Under the pieces are notes generated by a model. The model did no database searches. It had not been told where the DNA came from and was given only the letters and a program-made list of their open reading frames with translations. Of a stretch of DNA of 64,000 nucleotides, positions 53,558 through 63,273 are shown piece after piece. The stretch lies in assembly GCF_944380985.1 (NCBI RefSeq), contig NZ_CALWJJ010000003.1, forward strand, positions 152,185 through 216,184. The letters are read 5' to 3'. Within the stretch, counting starts at the first letter, position 1. The number at the start of each line of letters is the position of its first letter. The position numbers were made by a program, and so were the translations under genes. The DNA is from an uncultured Agathobaculum sp. Its GTDB lineage: Bacteria > Bacillota > Clostridia > Oscillospirales > Butyricicoccaceae.

Positions 53558-56179
53558 ATGAACGAGATTTATAATAAAGAGTATTATGATCAATATATTC
53601 TTGGTAATAAAAGAGTAGCATATAACTCCTGCAATGATTTAATAGTTTTTATGAAACATGTTGCAATGTGCATAGTAAATGATTTTCATCCAAGAACCGT
53701 TTTAGACGCAGGTTGTGCAACAGGACATCTGGTTGCTGCACTACGCGACCTAGGTGTCGAAGCATATGGTATTGATATATCTGAGTATGCAATTTCTCAA
53801 ATTCGTGATGATATTAAGCCTTATTGTCACGTACATTCTCTTGCTAATAGTAACTGGCCAGATGCCTTACCCACAAATTATGACCTGATTGTATCTATTG
53901 AAGCTCTTGAACATTTATATGCAGAAGATGGTAAAAAGGCAATTTCCAGTTTATGCAACAAAACAGATGCAATTTTATTTTCATCCACTCCAAATGATTT
54001 TGAAGATCGTACCCATGTTAATGTGCAACAGCGTGAATATTGGGCCGGCATTTTCGCAGATAATGGATTCTATGATAAGGTTTTTTATGACGCATCTTAT
54101 GTCTCGCCTCAGGCGTTATTATTTTCAAAAACAGAGGATTCTCTCTCAGTTATCAAAGAATATGAAAGATTTTTGCGGATTTCTTTCGCCCAGCCAAAGG
54201 GTGTATTTTCCAGTAGGGTATATTTTGATTGTGGTAATGGAGAAAGCGAAAATAATTGTATTGTTTTTGAAATTCCAGTCGGTGAAATCTTCAAGCAAAA
54301 AGTTGCTTTACCCCGCGATTGCAGGACGGTTCGCTTCGACCCGTTCGAGGGAATGGGGGGTATGATCTATAACCTGCATATTAGAACCATAAACTCGCTT
54401 TTACAGGTATCCTCTCATAATGGAATAAAGTTGGGGAATTTATATTTATTCCAAACACATGATCCCCAGCTCCGGATTGATTTAAGTGACCCTAATCTGA
54501 CTTGGATAGAGATCTCCGCAGAGCTTCTTCCGGTTCAAGAAACAGGATGGCTTGAATTATTTAACTCCATAAGCAGTATTCGAGATGAATATGAAGAAAA
54601 ACTTAAAGTTTCTAAAAACTCACGCGCTGAATTGCAAAATGAGTTAGCCCAAAATCAAATTGAAATTACCAAGCTTAACAGCTGCATTGAAAACATGCAA
54701 AATGAGATGGCTGATATGCTGGATCTTAGTCAAAAGCTTCAAAATGAAGTTGAAGACTACTCAAATCTGGTCGCATACGAGCGTGGAGAACGGCAAAAAA
54801 TAAGCGATGCGCTTTTATCTATTCAAAATAGTACAATATGGAAAGTCTCCAAACCGCTAAGAATGCTAATGGATGCCATAAAGCGTATACTTGCATTAAC
54901 GCGAAAGATTCTTTCTTCTATGCGCAAAAATGGTATCAAGGAAACTTGCATTAAAGTAAAGAACAAACTACGTGGTCAAACCACTATCCCCGCACTTGCT
55001 TCACATCATAAAATTGACGCAACAAAAATCTCAATTACCGGTCATCCGATTGATCCTATTCAAATCATTGCTGTATCTGATCCGGTAAAAAGAATCAACT
55101 TGGTAACAGACACCATCGACTCTAAATCGTTACTCGGCGGGGTTGCAACAGCACTCATTGTCGCAACTGAGTTTGCAAGTAGATATAACTATGAGCTACG
55201 AATCATTACCAGGAATTCGGAAGTCAATCCACTTAACTATGTAAATATCTTACGTGTCTGTGGAGTCACAGGTGCCAATAAAGTAACTTTTTATAGTGAT
55301 GCAGAAAGGCATGAGCGGGAAATCGACTTCAAACTAGAAGTTGGACCCAATGATGTTTTCTTTGCTACCTCTTGGTGGAGCGCTAAAGCAATTAATGAAA
55401 CCATTATGAATAAAAGATTTTTCTATATTATACAAGAAGTGGAGACATTCTTTTATAATTTTGGCAGCGAACATTTGCTTTGCTCTCAGATGATGAATCA
55501 AAACAATATTGACTATATTATTAATTCTAAGTATTTATATGATTATTTTATCGCAACCAACAAGAATATAGTGGAAAATGGCTGTTATTTTGAACCAGCT
55601 TTTCCAGATAATTTATATAGTTGTAAGGGATTTGAGAAAAAAAATCATTATAAACTTTTTTTCTATGCGAGACCCAATAATCCCCGTAATCTATATACTT
55701 TTGGCGTTGAAATGCTGGATAAAGCAGTTTCGACGGGCATTCTGGACACTAATCATTGGGACATATACTGTGTTGGACAAAATACTCCAGAAATCACATT
55801 TTGCAATGGATACAAGTCCAAAAATTTAGGGCAACTGTCCTGGACAGAATATGCAGAGTTTTTGGCGGATGTAGATTTAGGGCTGTGTCTGATGTATACT
55901 CCCCACCCCAGCTACCCTCCATACGATGTAGCCTGCTCTGGCGGAGTTGTGCTATCCAACAAAATGCTGAATAAAGTGGAGTTTAAAGAATGCAAAAATG
56001 TGATTCTATCTTCCCTCGAAGAAAAAGAGTTTTTACACTCATTTGAAAAGGCAGTTGCATTAGCGCAAGATATGCAGACACGCAAAAAAAACTATGTGGA
56101 AAACAGCATTCATCATAACTGGAACGAAACATTAAAAGATACTATATCGTATATGGGGACGTGTTTAGATATTGTATAA
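53558..56179 (+). CDS. Methyltransferase, coiled coil and WsaF-like glycosyltransferase fusion
   Basis: An 873-residue multidomain protein. Residues 1-215 form a class I SAM methyltransferase (VLDAGCATGHLVAALRDLGV). Residues about 215-340 form a soluble domain I do not recognise. Residues about 344-414 are a coiled coil. Around residue 425 there is the IWKVSKPLRML motif common before glycosyltransferase domains. Residues about 510-873 are a GT-B domain resembling the WsaF rhamnosyltransferase family (FYIIQEVETFFYNFGSEHLL, later CSGGVVLSNK). It may extend and methylate, or cap, the rhamnan chain and so set its length (inference). ATG 53558 is chosen; an upstream in-frame start lies inside the ATPase gene. 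Confidence 0.85.
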   Translation: MNEIYNKEYYDQYILGNKRVAYNSCNDLIVFMKHVAMCIVNDFHPRTVLDAGCATGHLVAALRDLGVEAYGIDISEYAISQIRDDIKPYCHVHSLANSNWPDALPTNYDLIVSIEALEHLYAEDGKKAISSLCNKTDAILFSSTPNDFEDRTHVNVQQREYWAGIFADNGFYDKVFYDASYVSPQALLFSKTEDSLSVIKEYERFLRISFAQPKGVFSSRVYFDCGNGESENNCIVFEIPVGEIFKQKVALPRDCRTVRFDPFEGMGGMIYNLHIRTINSLLQVSSHNGIKLGNLYLFQTHDPQLRIDLSDPNLTWIEISAELLPVQETGWLELFNSISSIRDEYEEKLKVSKNSRAELQNELAQNQIEITKLNSCIENMQNEMADMLDLSQKLQNEVEDYSNLVAYERGERQKISDALLSIQNSTIWKVSKPLRMLMDAIKRILALTRKILSSMRKNGIKETCIKVKNKLRGQTTIPALASHHKIDATKISITGHPIDPIQIIAVSDPVKRINLVTDTIDSKSLLGGVATALIVATEFASRYNYELRIITRNSEVNPLNYVNILRVCGVTGANKVTFYSDAERHEREIDFKLEVGPNDVFFATSWWSAKAINETIMNKRFFYIIQEVETFFYNFGSEHLLCSQMMNQNNIDYIINSKYLYDYFIATNKNIVENGCYFEPAFPDNLYSCKGFEKKNHYKLFFYARPNNPRNLYTFGVEMLDKAVSTGILDTNHWDIYCVGQNTPEITFCNGYKSKNLGQLSWTEYAEFLADVDLGLCLMYTPHPSYPPYDVACSGGVVLSNKMLNKVEFKECKNVILSSLEEKEFLHSFEKAVALAQDMQTRKKNYVENSIHHNWNETLKDTISYMGTCLDIV

Positions 56180-57353
56180 GATTTCCGTCAACTTGCCAAT
56201 TAGCCGTGAGCCGTGGCAGATCGCATTTAGTGTGCGTAAGGCTCGAGCGGCGCAATCGCTCCGCTCGGGAAAGCGTTTAACGATTATGATTTATCACCAT
56301 GCTGATACTTCTACATTTCGTTATCGATGCTATAATGTAATGCAGGCATTGGATGATTCCTCTACATGGGATGGTGTTTACTTTTTTGTAAATGAAATTT
56401 CGCTGTTATATGATTTACTTCCACAGGCTTCGCTACTTGTTTTGGTGCGGCTTAAGTGGGAGCACATTATTGACGATCTGATTCATCGAACTCAAGCGCT
56501 AGGGATACCAGTAGTATATGACATCGATGATTTAGTGTGCGATATACGATATTTGAAAACAGTAACAAACACACTTAATGTCCATTTCGGCGGCGAAGTG
56601 GATTATAATTTCTGGTTTGCTGATTTTTCTCGGATGGAATATACTGCTTCAATGGTGGACGGTTTTATTGCAACAAACAAGTATTTAGGTAGCCGGTTAA
56701 GCGAACGGTTTGCAAAGCCATTTCAAATTATACCTAATTCTCTAAATAGAGAACAAATAAGGGCTTCGGAGCTCTGCCTATCTGCTAAAGGTCGAACTAG
56801 GTCAATCCAACCTTTTACAATCGGCTATTTTAGTGGAACTCCGTCGCATATCAATGATTTTCGAACAGTCTCAGCAGAAATAGCAAGTTTTCTTCAGGAC
56901 TTTCCAGACGCAATTTTGCAGGTTGTGGGATTTATGGAATTTCCTAAATCAATGGAACCTCTCATCAAGAAGAAACGGATTCAATATGTTCCTTTAGTTG
57001 ACTTTATTGAATTGCAGAGATTGATAGCCGAAGTTGATGTAAATATTGTACCGTTGGTGCAGAATATATTTACTAATTGTAAATCTGAGTTAAAATTCTT
57101 TGAAGCTGCAATTGTAGAGACACCTACTATCGCTGTTCCAACATACACTTACCAATCGGCAATAGTTGATGGTGAAAACGGATTCTTATGCCACCCCGGG
57201 GATATGTATGTTCGTTTAAAACAATTACACGATGATAAAAGACTTGCAAAAAAGATTTCAGAACAGGCAAGAATTTACTGCCTGAAGCAATATGCCGGAA
57301 GTTCAATTCGCGATAATATCGAGTTAACATATGATTTTTTGCATAGTCTTTAA
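56172..57353 (+). CDS. GT4-like glycosyltransferase
   Basis: A 393-residue GT-B enzyme. It carries TFRYRCYNVMQAL near residue 50, YDIDDLVCDIRYL at about 118, and IGYFSGTPSHINDF opening the donor domain. The acceptor-side motif is KFFEAAIVETPTIAVPTYTY, then NGFLCHPGD. The apparent start is TTG 56172, overlapping the end of the fusion gene by 8 nt, but an ATG near 56286 is possible. Same family as the protein at 49333. Confidence 0.82.
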   Translation: MYKISVNLPISREPWQIAFSVRKARAAQSLRSGKRLTIMIYHHADTSTFRYRCYNVMQALDDSSTWDGVYFFVNEISLLYDLLPQASLLVLVRLKWEHIIDDLIHRTQALGIPVVYDIDDLVCDIRYLKTVTNTLNVHFGGEVDYNFWFADFSRMEYTASMVDGFIATNKYLGSRLSERFAKPFQIIPNSLNREQIRASELCLSAKGRTRSIQPFTIGYFSGTPSHINDFRTVSAEIASFLQDFPDAILQVVGFMEFPKSMEPLIKKKRIQYVPLVDFIELQRLIAEVDVNIVPLVQNIFTNCKSELKFFEAAIVETPTIAVPTYTYQSAIVDGENGFLCHPGDMYVRLKQLHDDKRLAKKISEQARIYCLKQYAGSSIRDNIELTYDFLHSL

Positions 57354-57417
57354 ATAATTAGACAAAAATACAATTTCTCTGAAAATTAGATCTATAACAC
57401 TGTAAAGGAACAAATAT

Positions 57418-59454
57418 ATGGGAACTTATAGTAAAAAATTTAATTTTTGTAAAAAAAGAGTTATACTATGTTTATTTATTATTGTTTCTGTATATATTCT
57501 ATATTTATTAACTTCCTTTGGACTTTATCATATTCAATCAGTTTTTTCTTCAGAGAAATTAAGCTCAGAAGATATACATGCAGATGAACCGATTGGAGAA
57601 ATTGTATCAGGAACACAAGTTATACAGAGTATTCCAATCAAAACTAATATTGCAAAAATACAACTTCTTTGTGCAACTTATGCGAGGGAAAATGCAGGAA
57701 CGCTACAAATTCAAGTTATTGGAGTGCAGAGTGGAATAAAGTATGCTGATCTCTCTATAGATATCCCAGAAATTAAAGACAATAGTTACGTATCTATCCC
57801 GCTTGAGGAGTTGGCAACGCGGGATAAAGACAGTTTAGTTAATGTTCAAATTACTTCGGATAGTGTATCTGGGTCGGCTATTACGATCTGGCGCTCTAGT
57901 CAAGATGTAGTTTCGGATGCATCTCTTACCTTAAATGGAGTGCAGGTGCAGGGGGATTTAGTTTATTCCGTCACGCCTCCCTACTGGAACTTATCAAGAA
58001 TAGTTACGTTTATCATTATTGCACTGATTGTAGCTATTATTTGTAAGGATTCTATTTTTCAGAAATCAACATTAAATGAGTCTTGGACATTATATTTTAA
58101 GGCTTCCTCATTGGAATTTGCTATTAAGGCTTTAATATTATACGTTTTATTTGCTTTATATTTAAATATTGCGAAGAACCTTCCGATTGATTTGGCTCCA
58201 GATGAATATATGCGAGATGATATACCATATTGGATATATAACCACAATAGTTTACCAATTGGCACTGAACCTGAATTATTGAATAATGCTTGGGGATTTT
58301 CCTATGCCTTTATGCCATATTTACCATCTATTATTGCATATGTATTCATGAAGATTATTTCTATTTTTACTTCCTCGAGCGAGTCTTTGCAACTTGCTAT
58401 GCGGATGGTGAGCGTTATATCGGGTTGTGGTTGTGTCTATTTTGGCTTTAAGTTGGGTTCATATTTTTTTCAAAGAAAATGGAGCGCTTATTTTTTGGGA
58501 TTAACTATTGGAGCGCTACCGCAAATTAGTTTTCTTAGTGGATATTTAAATAACGATATTTTCTCCTTATTGACTTGCTTATCTATACTATATTTCTTAG
58601 TCTCTGGTCATAAAGAACACTGGCCAGTGCAAAAATGCATTGCATTGGCTGTTTCAATTGCAGCATGTATGTTAACTTATTATTTTGCGTATGGTTGGAT
58701 ATTAGTCAGTATAGTATTTTGTATCGGCTCATGTTTATATGATAAAACTATTGAGAACAAATATAAATTTATTCTAAGTAGAACTCTTTTAGTTGCTACC
58801 ATTATATTTGTATTTGCTGGATGGTACTTTATAAGAAATGCAATCATTTATAATGGAGATTTTTTAGGAATAAATGCCTCACGAGAGTGTGCGGCAGCTT
58901 ATGCCGCTGCTGGGCATGACGTATATGTTCCTGTACCACCAAAACAGCAGGGTATTAATCTATTTTCGATGTTTGCTCCTTGGATAGTGACATCGTTTAA
59001 TAGCCTTCTAGGTTTATTTGGATACATGGACATCCCAATGCAACCATATATGTATTATTATTATTATGTCATAATTTTTGTTGGCATACTTGCTTATTTG
59101 ATATCTATAGCAAAATTGAGGAAAGAAATACTGCTCAATATTTGCTTAGTTTGTACTATATTAATACCCATTCTGTTTAGCCTATATCAATCATATGCGA
59201 TGGGTTATCAACCACAAGGTAGATATATAATCGCTGCATTACCAGCGATCATGATTTTTATGGTTAGGGGATATGAATATTTGTTTTCATATATTCATCA
59301 GCATTTTCAATGTTATAATAACGAAGTGGCTCATAGTTCGTGTAACTATTCACAATCAAATATAGAAGTGGCTGGCCCCATATTTCTAAGCATTATATGG
59401 ATTTGTGCATTTATTCATGTTTACCTTACAACCATTAATAACCACTTATTATAA
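57418..59454 (+). CDS. GT-C-type membrane glycosyltransferase with N-terminal extracytoplasmic domain
   Basis: A 678-residue polytopic protein. After a helix at about 14-36 comes a soluble domain at about 55-190 homologous to that in the permease at 51358 (PIGEI, CATYARENAGTLQIQV, SIDI at matching spacing). A second helix follows at about 195-210, then roughly ten helices. The first loop of the GT-C part carries LAPDEYMRDDIPYW, a DE motif as in PMT/DUF2142-like enzymes. It may transfer a sugar from the undecaprenyl carrier outside the membrane, working with GtrB and GtrA encoded at 61.7-63.0 kb. Function is inferred. Confidence 0.8.
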   Translation: MGTYSKKFNFCKKRVILCLFIIVSVYILYLLTSFGLYHIQSVFSSEKLSSEDIHADEPIGEIVSGTQVIQSIPIKTNIAKIQLLCATYARENAGTLQIQVIGVQSGIKYADLSIDIPEIKDNSYVSIPLEELATRDKDSLVNVQITSDSVSGSAITIWRSSQDVVSDASLTLNGVQVQGDLVYSVTPPYWNLSRIVTFIIIALIVAIICKDSIFQKSTLNESWTLYFKASSLEFAIKALILYVLFALYLNIAKNLPIDLAPDEYMRDDIPYWIYNHNSLPIGTEPELLNNAWGFSYAFMPYLPSIIAYVFMKIISIFTSSSESLQLAMRMVSVISGCGCVYFGFKLGSYFFQRKWSAYFLGLTIGALPQISFLSGYLNNDIFSLLTCLSILYFLVSGHKEHWPVQKCIALAVSIAACMLTYYFAYGWILVSIVFCIGSCLYDKTIENKYKFILSRTLLVATIIFVFAGWYFIRNAIIYNGDFLGINASRECAAAYAAAGHDVYVPVPPKQQGINLFSMFAPWIVTSFNSLLGLFGYMDIPMQPYMYYYYYVIIFVGILAYLISIAKLRKEILLNICLVCTILIPILFSLYQSYAMGYQPQGRYIIAALPAIMIFMVRGYEYLFSYIHQHFQCYNNEVAHSSCNYSQSNIEVAGPIFLSIIWICAFIHVYLTTINNHLL

Positions 59455-59499
59455 GTTTACCCCCCCCTAATTCAAAGTGTTGTAGAAGAGGGATACTGT

Positions 59500-60609
59500 A
59501 TGCAATTTATCATGCCAAACAATCTAAAACGTCAATATGACCTTCATGCATCAGAATACGAAGCAAAGGCATTAGAAGTACTTCGAAGCGGCTGGTATGT
59601 GTTGGGTAATGAGGTTAAAGAATTTGAAAAGGAATGGGCCAATTATGTAGGAACAAAATATTGTGTGGGCTTAGCAAGCGGATTAGATGCCCTGTGGTTA
59701 AGTTTTCGAATTCTTGGTATCGGCGCTGGAGATGAGGTAATTGTCTGTGCGAATGCGTATATCGCTTGTGTAATGGGTATTACCATTAATGGCGCAACAC
59801 CTATATTTGTGGAGCCGGATCAATATGATAACATCGACGTGTATCAGATTGAAGCAGAAATCACTTCACGAACAAAGGCAATTTTAGCAGTACACCTTTT
59901 CGGACAGGCCTGTGATATGACAGAAATTATGAGGCTTGCGAATAAATATTCTTTGCGGGTGGTGGAGGATTGTGCACAGAGTCATGGAAATCACTGGAAT
60001 AATAAAACCGTTGGCACCTTTGGTGATATAGGATGCTTCAGCTTCTATCCCAGCAAAGGATGTGGTGCATTTGGTGATGCAGGTGCAATCGTAACCAATA
60101 ATGATAGTATTGCGGACAAATTTCGTGTTTATCGAAACTACGGAAGCCGTATGCGCTATCAAAATGAAGTCGTTGGTGCAAATAGTCGCCTTGATGAACT
60201 GCAAGCTGGACTTCTCAGGATAAAACTGAAATATCTTGATGGGTTCAATGCTGAGCGATGCCAAATTGCAGCAAGATATTCTGCCGAAATAAAGCACCCA
60301 AGCATTATACTTCCTCGCATCAGGCCAGGTGCGGATTCTACTTGGCATCAATATGTTATACATGTCAAGAATGGAAACAGAGATGCGTTATCTTCTTATC
60401 TTCAAGACAATGGCATCGGCACTATTATACATTATCCCATCCCACCTCACTTAAGCAAGGCCTATCAATATCTTGGTTATGTCAGAGGCTCCTTCCCTAT
60501 TGCCGAACAATACGCGGATGAAGTCTTAAGCTTGCCTATATATAATGGAATGACGATCCAGGAACAGGATTATATAATCGCTAAAATAAATGCTTGGAGC
60601 AAAAAATAA
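59500..60609 (+). CDS. fdtB: DegT/DnrJ/EryC1-family sugar aminotransferase (FdtB/QdtB-like)
   Basis: A 369-residue PLP enzyme that would aminate a dTDP-3-keto-6-deoxyhexose at C3. The PLP lysine is in CFSFYPSKGCGAFGDAGAIV, with DCAQSHGNHWN at the cofactor site, GLASGLDAL and HQYVIHVKNGNRD also typical. Context (an FdtA-like isomerase and an acetyltransferase next door) supports the 3-amino assignment; stereochemistry at C4 (Fuc3N or Qui3N) cannot be told. ATG 59500 has AGAGGG upstream. Confidence 0.87.
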   Translation: MQFIMPNNLKRQYDLHASEYEAKALEVLRSGWYVLGNEVKEFEKEWANYVGTKYCVGLASGLDALWLSFRILGIGAGDEVIVCANAYIACVMGITINGATPIFVEPDQYDNIDVYQIEAEITSRTKAILAVHLFGQACDMTEIMRLANKYSLRVVEDCAQSHGNHWNNKTVGTFGDIGCFSFYPSKGCGAFGDAGAIVTNNDSIADKFRVYRNYGSRMRYQNEVVGANSRLDELQAGLLRIKLKYLDGFNAERCQIAARYSAEIKHPSIILPRIRPGADSTWHQYVIHVKNGNRDALSSYLQDNGIGTIIHYPIPPHLSKAYQYLGYVRGSFPIAEQYADEVLSLPIYNGMTIQEQDYIIAKINAWSKK

Positions 60610-60654
60610 TATTCATAATACACAAATTTGTGTAAACAAGAAAGAGGAAATTTC

Positions 60655-61221
60655 ATGAAACACATGTTTGTAGCGGAATATAAAAATTGCAGAATTAGGC
60701 CTGTTCTGCATAGGGATATAGAGTTCTTTCGTGTATGGAGAAATAACACATCGCTTAGCAAATATTTGACCCCTATTGGTGAGATTACACCACAGATGCA
60801 GGAAGAGTGGTTCAACAAGAACCAAGCCGATACAGACATCGTTACATTCTCAGTTGATGAAACGAGGGATTACAATCGTGTGGTTGGTTCTGCATCATTA
60901 TACAATTTTTCTGGACATACCGCAGAGGTGGGAAAGACAATAATCGGAGATGATGAGGCGCGCGGAAAGTCTTTAGGATTTTATAGTGAACTCATGACCG
61001 TTTACGTCGGCTTTGTGAAATTGCAATTGGAGGAAATCATTGCTCACATTCATGAAGATAATATTGCCAGCATGAAAAGAGCAAAACGATTAGGGTATAC
61101 AATTATTGATAAGTACCTACTTTCATCAGGTGGATTTGAGTGTAAGTTGATGACCACAAAAAAACAGTTTATTAATAATCATCCTGATTTATCCGAAATT
61201 CGTATATTTGAAATCTCGTGA
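60655..61221 (+). CDS. GNAT-family N-acetyltransferase (sugar amine)
   Basis: A 188-residue GNAT enzyme of the RimJ/RimL type (RPVLHRDIEFFRVWRNNTSL, EVGKTIIGDDEARGKSLGF, the coenzyme-A loop region, and NIASMKRAKRLGY). In this context it likely acetylates the amino group installed by the aminotransferase, replacing the hexapeptide-type FdtC. ATG 60655 follows AAAGAGG. Confidence 0.82.
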   Translation: MKHMFVAEYKNCRIRPVLHRDIEFFRVWRNNTSLSKYLTPIGEITPQMQEEWFNKNQADTDIVTFSVDETRDYNRVVGSASLYNFSGHTAEVGKTIIGDDEARGKSLGFYSELMTVYVGFVKLQLEEIIAHIHEDNIASMKRAKRLGYTIIDKYLLSSGGFECKLMTTKKQFINNHPDLSEIRIFEIS

Positions 61222-61245
61222 TTGGACTAATATTGGAGGAGACTG

Positions 61246-61662
61246 ATGAGTAACGTACAAGACGTTCAGATCTTACAGTTTGCACAAAACGGAGATGAGC
61301 GAGGACATCTTGTTGTTGTGGAAGGACAAAAGGATATTCCATTTGCAATAGCAAGAATTTTTTATATTTATGGCTCAGACAGAAGCGTTATTCGCGGTCG
61401 TCACGCAAATAGAAAATCAGAATTTGTATTAATAAATGTTAGTGGTACATCTAAAGTGAAGGTAATAGATGGAACGAATGAAAAAGTTATTTCATTAAAT
61501 CGACCTCATATGGGTGTTTATCTACCCAAAATGATATGGAAAGAAATGTTTGATTTTTCACCAGATTCTGTATTGTTGTGTCTTGCAAGTGAAACTTACG
61601 ATCCGGCAGAGTATATTCGTGATTATGTAATGTATTTGAAGGAAATTCAGAGCTATGAATAA
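61246..61662 (+). CDS. fdtA: FdtA/QdtA-type dTDP-4-oxo-6-deoxyhexose 3,4-ketoisomerase
   Basis: A 138-residue WxcM-like cupin. The HGxHA-type motif appears as RGRHANRKSEFVLIN, preceded by ERGHLVVVEGQKDIPFAIAR, the typical start. It moves the keto group of the RmlB product from C4 to C3 for FdtB. GGAGGAG upstream. It overlaps the GtrB-like gene by 8 nt. Confidence 0.87.
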   Translation: MSNVQDVQILQFAQNGDERGHLVVVEGQKDIPFAIARIFYIYGSDRSVIRGRHANRKSEFVLINVSGTSKVKVIDGTNEKVISLNRPHMGVYLPKMIWKEMFDFSPDSVLLCLASETYDPAEYIRDYVMYLKEIQSYE

Positions 61663-62596
61663 GTTATCTATAATTATTCCTGTATATTTTAATGAATTAA
61701 ATTTAGAGCCGCTATATGATGATATTAGAAAAAAAATTATAGATATCATAGATTTTAATTACGAAATAATTATGGTAGATGATGGATCGGAAGATGGAAG
61801 CTGGAAGATTATGCAGAAATTAGCCGCAAACGATCCTTGTATTCGCATTATTCATTTATCTCGAAACTTTGGTAGCCATGCAGCAGTGCTATGCGGCTTA
61901 TCAAATAGTACTGGAGATTGTGCTGTTGTTAAGGCAGCAGATCTACAAGAACCTACAGAGCTTATTTTAGACATGTATCGCGAGTGGGAAAAAGGTAATA
62001 ATGTTGTATTAGCAATTCGAAAAGATCGAGAAGATAAATCTATTTTCTCCAATCTATATTATTGGTTGACTCGTCAGGTAGCATTGCCTAAAATGCCTCC
62101 GCAAGGATTTGATGTTTTTCTCCTTGATCGCAAGGTAATTCGTGTTCTTGAAGTTTTGGATGAAAAAAATAGTTCAATTACAGGGCAAATTTTATGGAGT
62201 GGATTTCGCACTGCAGAAGTGTATTATGTCCGAAAGCAACGAGAAATCGGTAAAAGCAGATGGACGTTAAAGAAAAAAATTCGATTAGTAACAGATACGC
62301 TATTTAGCTTTTCAACAGTGCCTATTACACTTATTATTTGGATAGGCGGACTTTCCTGTGTTGGATCCGCACTATGGGCAATTATAGTATTTTTTTCAAA
62401 GATAATCGGTGATATTACTGTAGCAGGTTATACATCATTATTTATTTTCCAGCTCTTTAGCTTTGGTATTATTATGTTAACCTTAGGACTCCTCGGAAAC
62501 TATCTATGGAGAACATTTGATGCCAGTAGAAAGCGACCAGTTTATATCATCGAGGATGATGTGGATAACGAATCTGATGCTTCGGAGCAACGTTAA
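61655..62596 (+). CDS. Undecaprenyl-phosphate glycosyltransferase, GtrB/DPM1-like
   Basis: A 313-residue GT2 with two C-terminal membrane helices (about 225-255 and 260-285). The nucleotide site is MVDDGSEDGSWKIM and the acidic metal site lies in KAADLQEPTELI. The helix-preceding segment (GKSRWTLKKKIRLVTDTLFSFST) is typical of GtrB/DPM-type enzymes that load a sugar on undecaprenyl phosphate. GtrA follows immediately. Confidence 0.9.
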   Translation: MNKLSIIIPVYFNELNLEPLYDDIRKKIIDIIDFNYEIIMVDDGSEDGSWKIMQKLAANDPCIRIIHLSRNFGSHAAVLCGLSNSTGDCAVVKAADLQEPTELILDMYREWEKGNNVVLAIRKDREDKSIFSNLYYWLTRQVALPKMPPQGFDVFLLDRKVIRVLEVLDEKNSSITGQILWSGFRTAEVYYVRKQREIGKSRWTLKKKIRLVTDTLFSFSTVPITLIIWIGGLSCVGSALWAIIVFFSKIIGDITVAGYTSLFIFQLFSFGIIMLTLGLLGNYLWRTFDASRKRPVYIIEDDVDNESDASEQR

Positions 62597-62995
62597 ATGA
62601 TGCATAATTTCAAAGCAAATGCCTTACAATTTTTTAAGTTTGGTATAGTTGGTATAATTAATAATATTATTTCACTCATTATCTATTATATTGTCATTTT
62701 ATTCAATCAAGAATGGTATTTGATTGGAAATGCGCTTGGCTTTTTAATTAGTACACTTAATGCCTATATTATGAACAGCCTATTTGTATTTACTCAGAAC
62801 AAAAGGCATCCCCCAAAAAAATATTTAATTCGAACATATGTTGTATATATATCATCATTAGGAATCAGCACACTTCTAATATATATTTTTGTGCAGATTA
62901 TTGATATATCAGAAGTTATCGCCCCAATTCTCTCACTCTTAATTACTGTTCCCTACAATTTCCTGATGAATAGATTTTGGATTTATCGAAAATAA
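62597..62995 (+). CDS. GtrA-family membrane protein (lipid-linked sugar flippase)
   Basis: A 132-residue protein with four membrane helices, opening QFFKFGIVGIINNIISLIIY as in GtrA. It starts at the base after the GtrB stop. GtrA is thought to flip undecaprenyl-P-sugar outward, where a GT-C enzyme (here probably 57418-59454) uses it. Confidence 0.9.
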   Translation: MMHNFKANALQFFKFGIVGIINNIISLIIYYIVILFNQEWYLIGNALGFLISTLNAYIMNSLFVFTQNKRHPPKKYLIRTYVVYISSLGISTLLIYIFVQIIDISEVIAPILSLLITVPYNFLMNRFWIYRK

Positions 62996-63273
62996 AACTA
63001 TATCTTTTCTAGTCTAAACAAGTAGCGTGTCGATCTTAAAATGTGTATTTCAGTTTTCTATACTTCCTGTGGCCTTTCCCTGCTGACATTGTCCTTATTC
63101 AGGTAAACCACGAGGTTCGGTTTAGAGCATAACAATCCAATTTCAAATGGAATTACCAGCAGAACAGTGTTAATAAAGTTGATATTTCAATCAATTGTGC
63201 AGCGCTCCTGAAAGTAGTTATTTCATCAATAATATAAGAGATATTTGTGTAGATTAATTTTCGTAATATAAAA

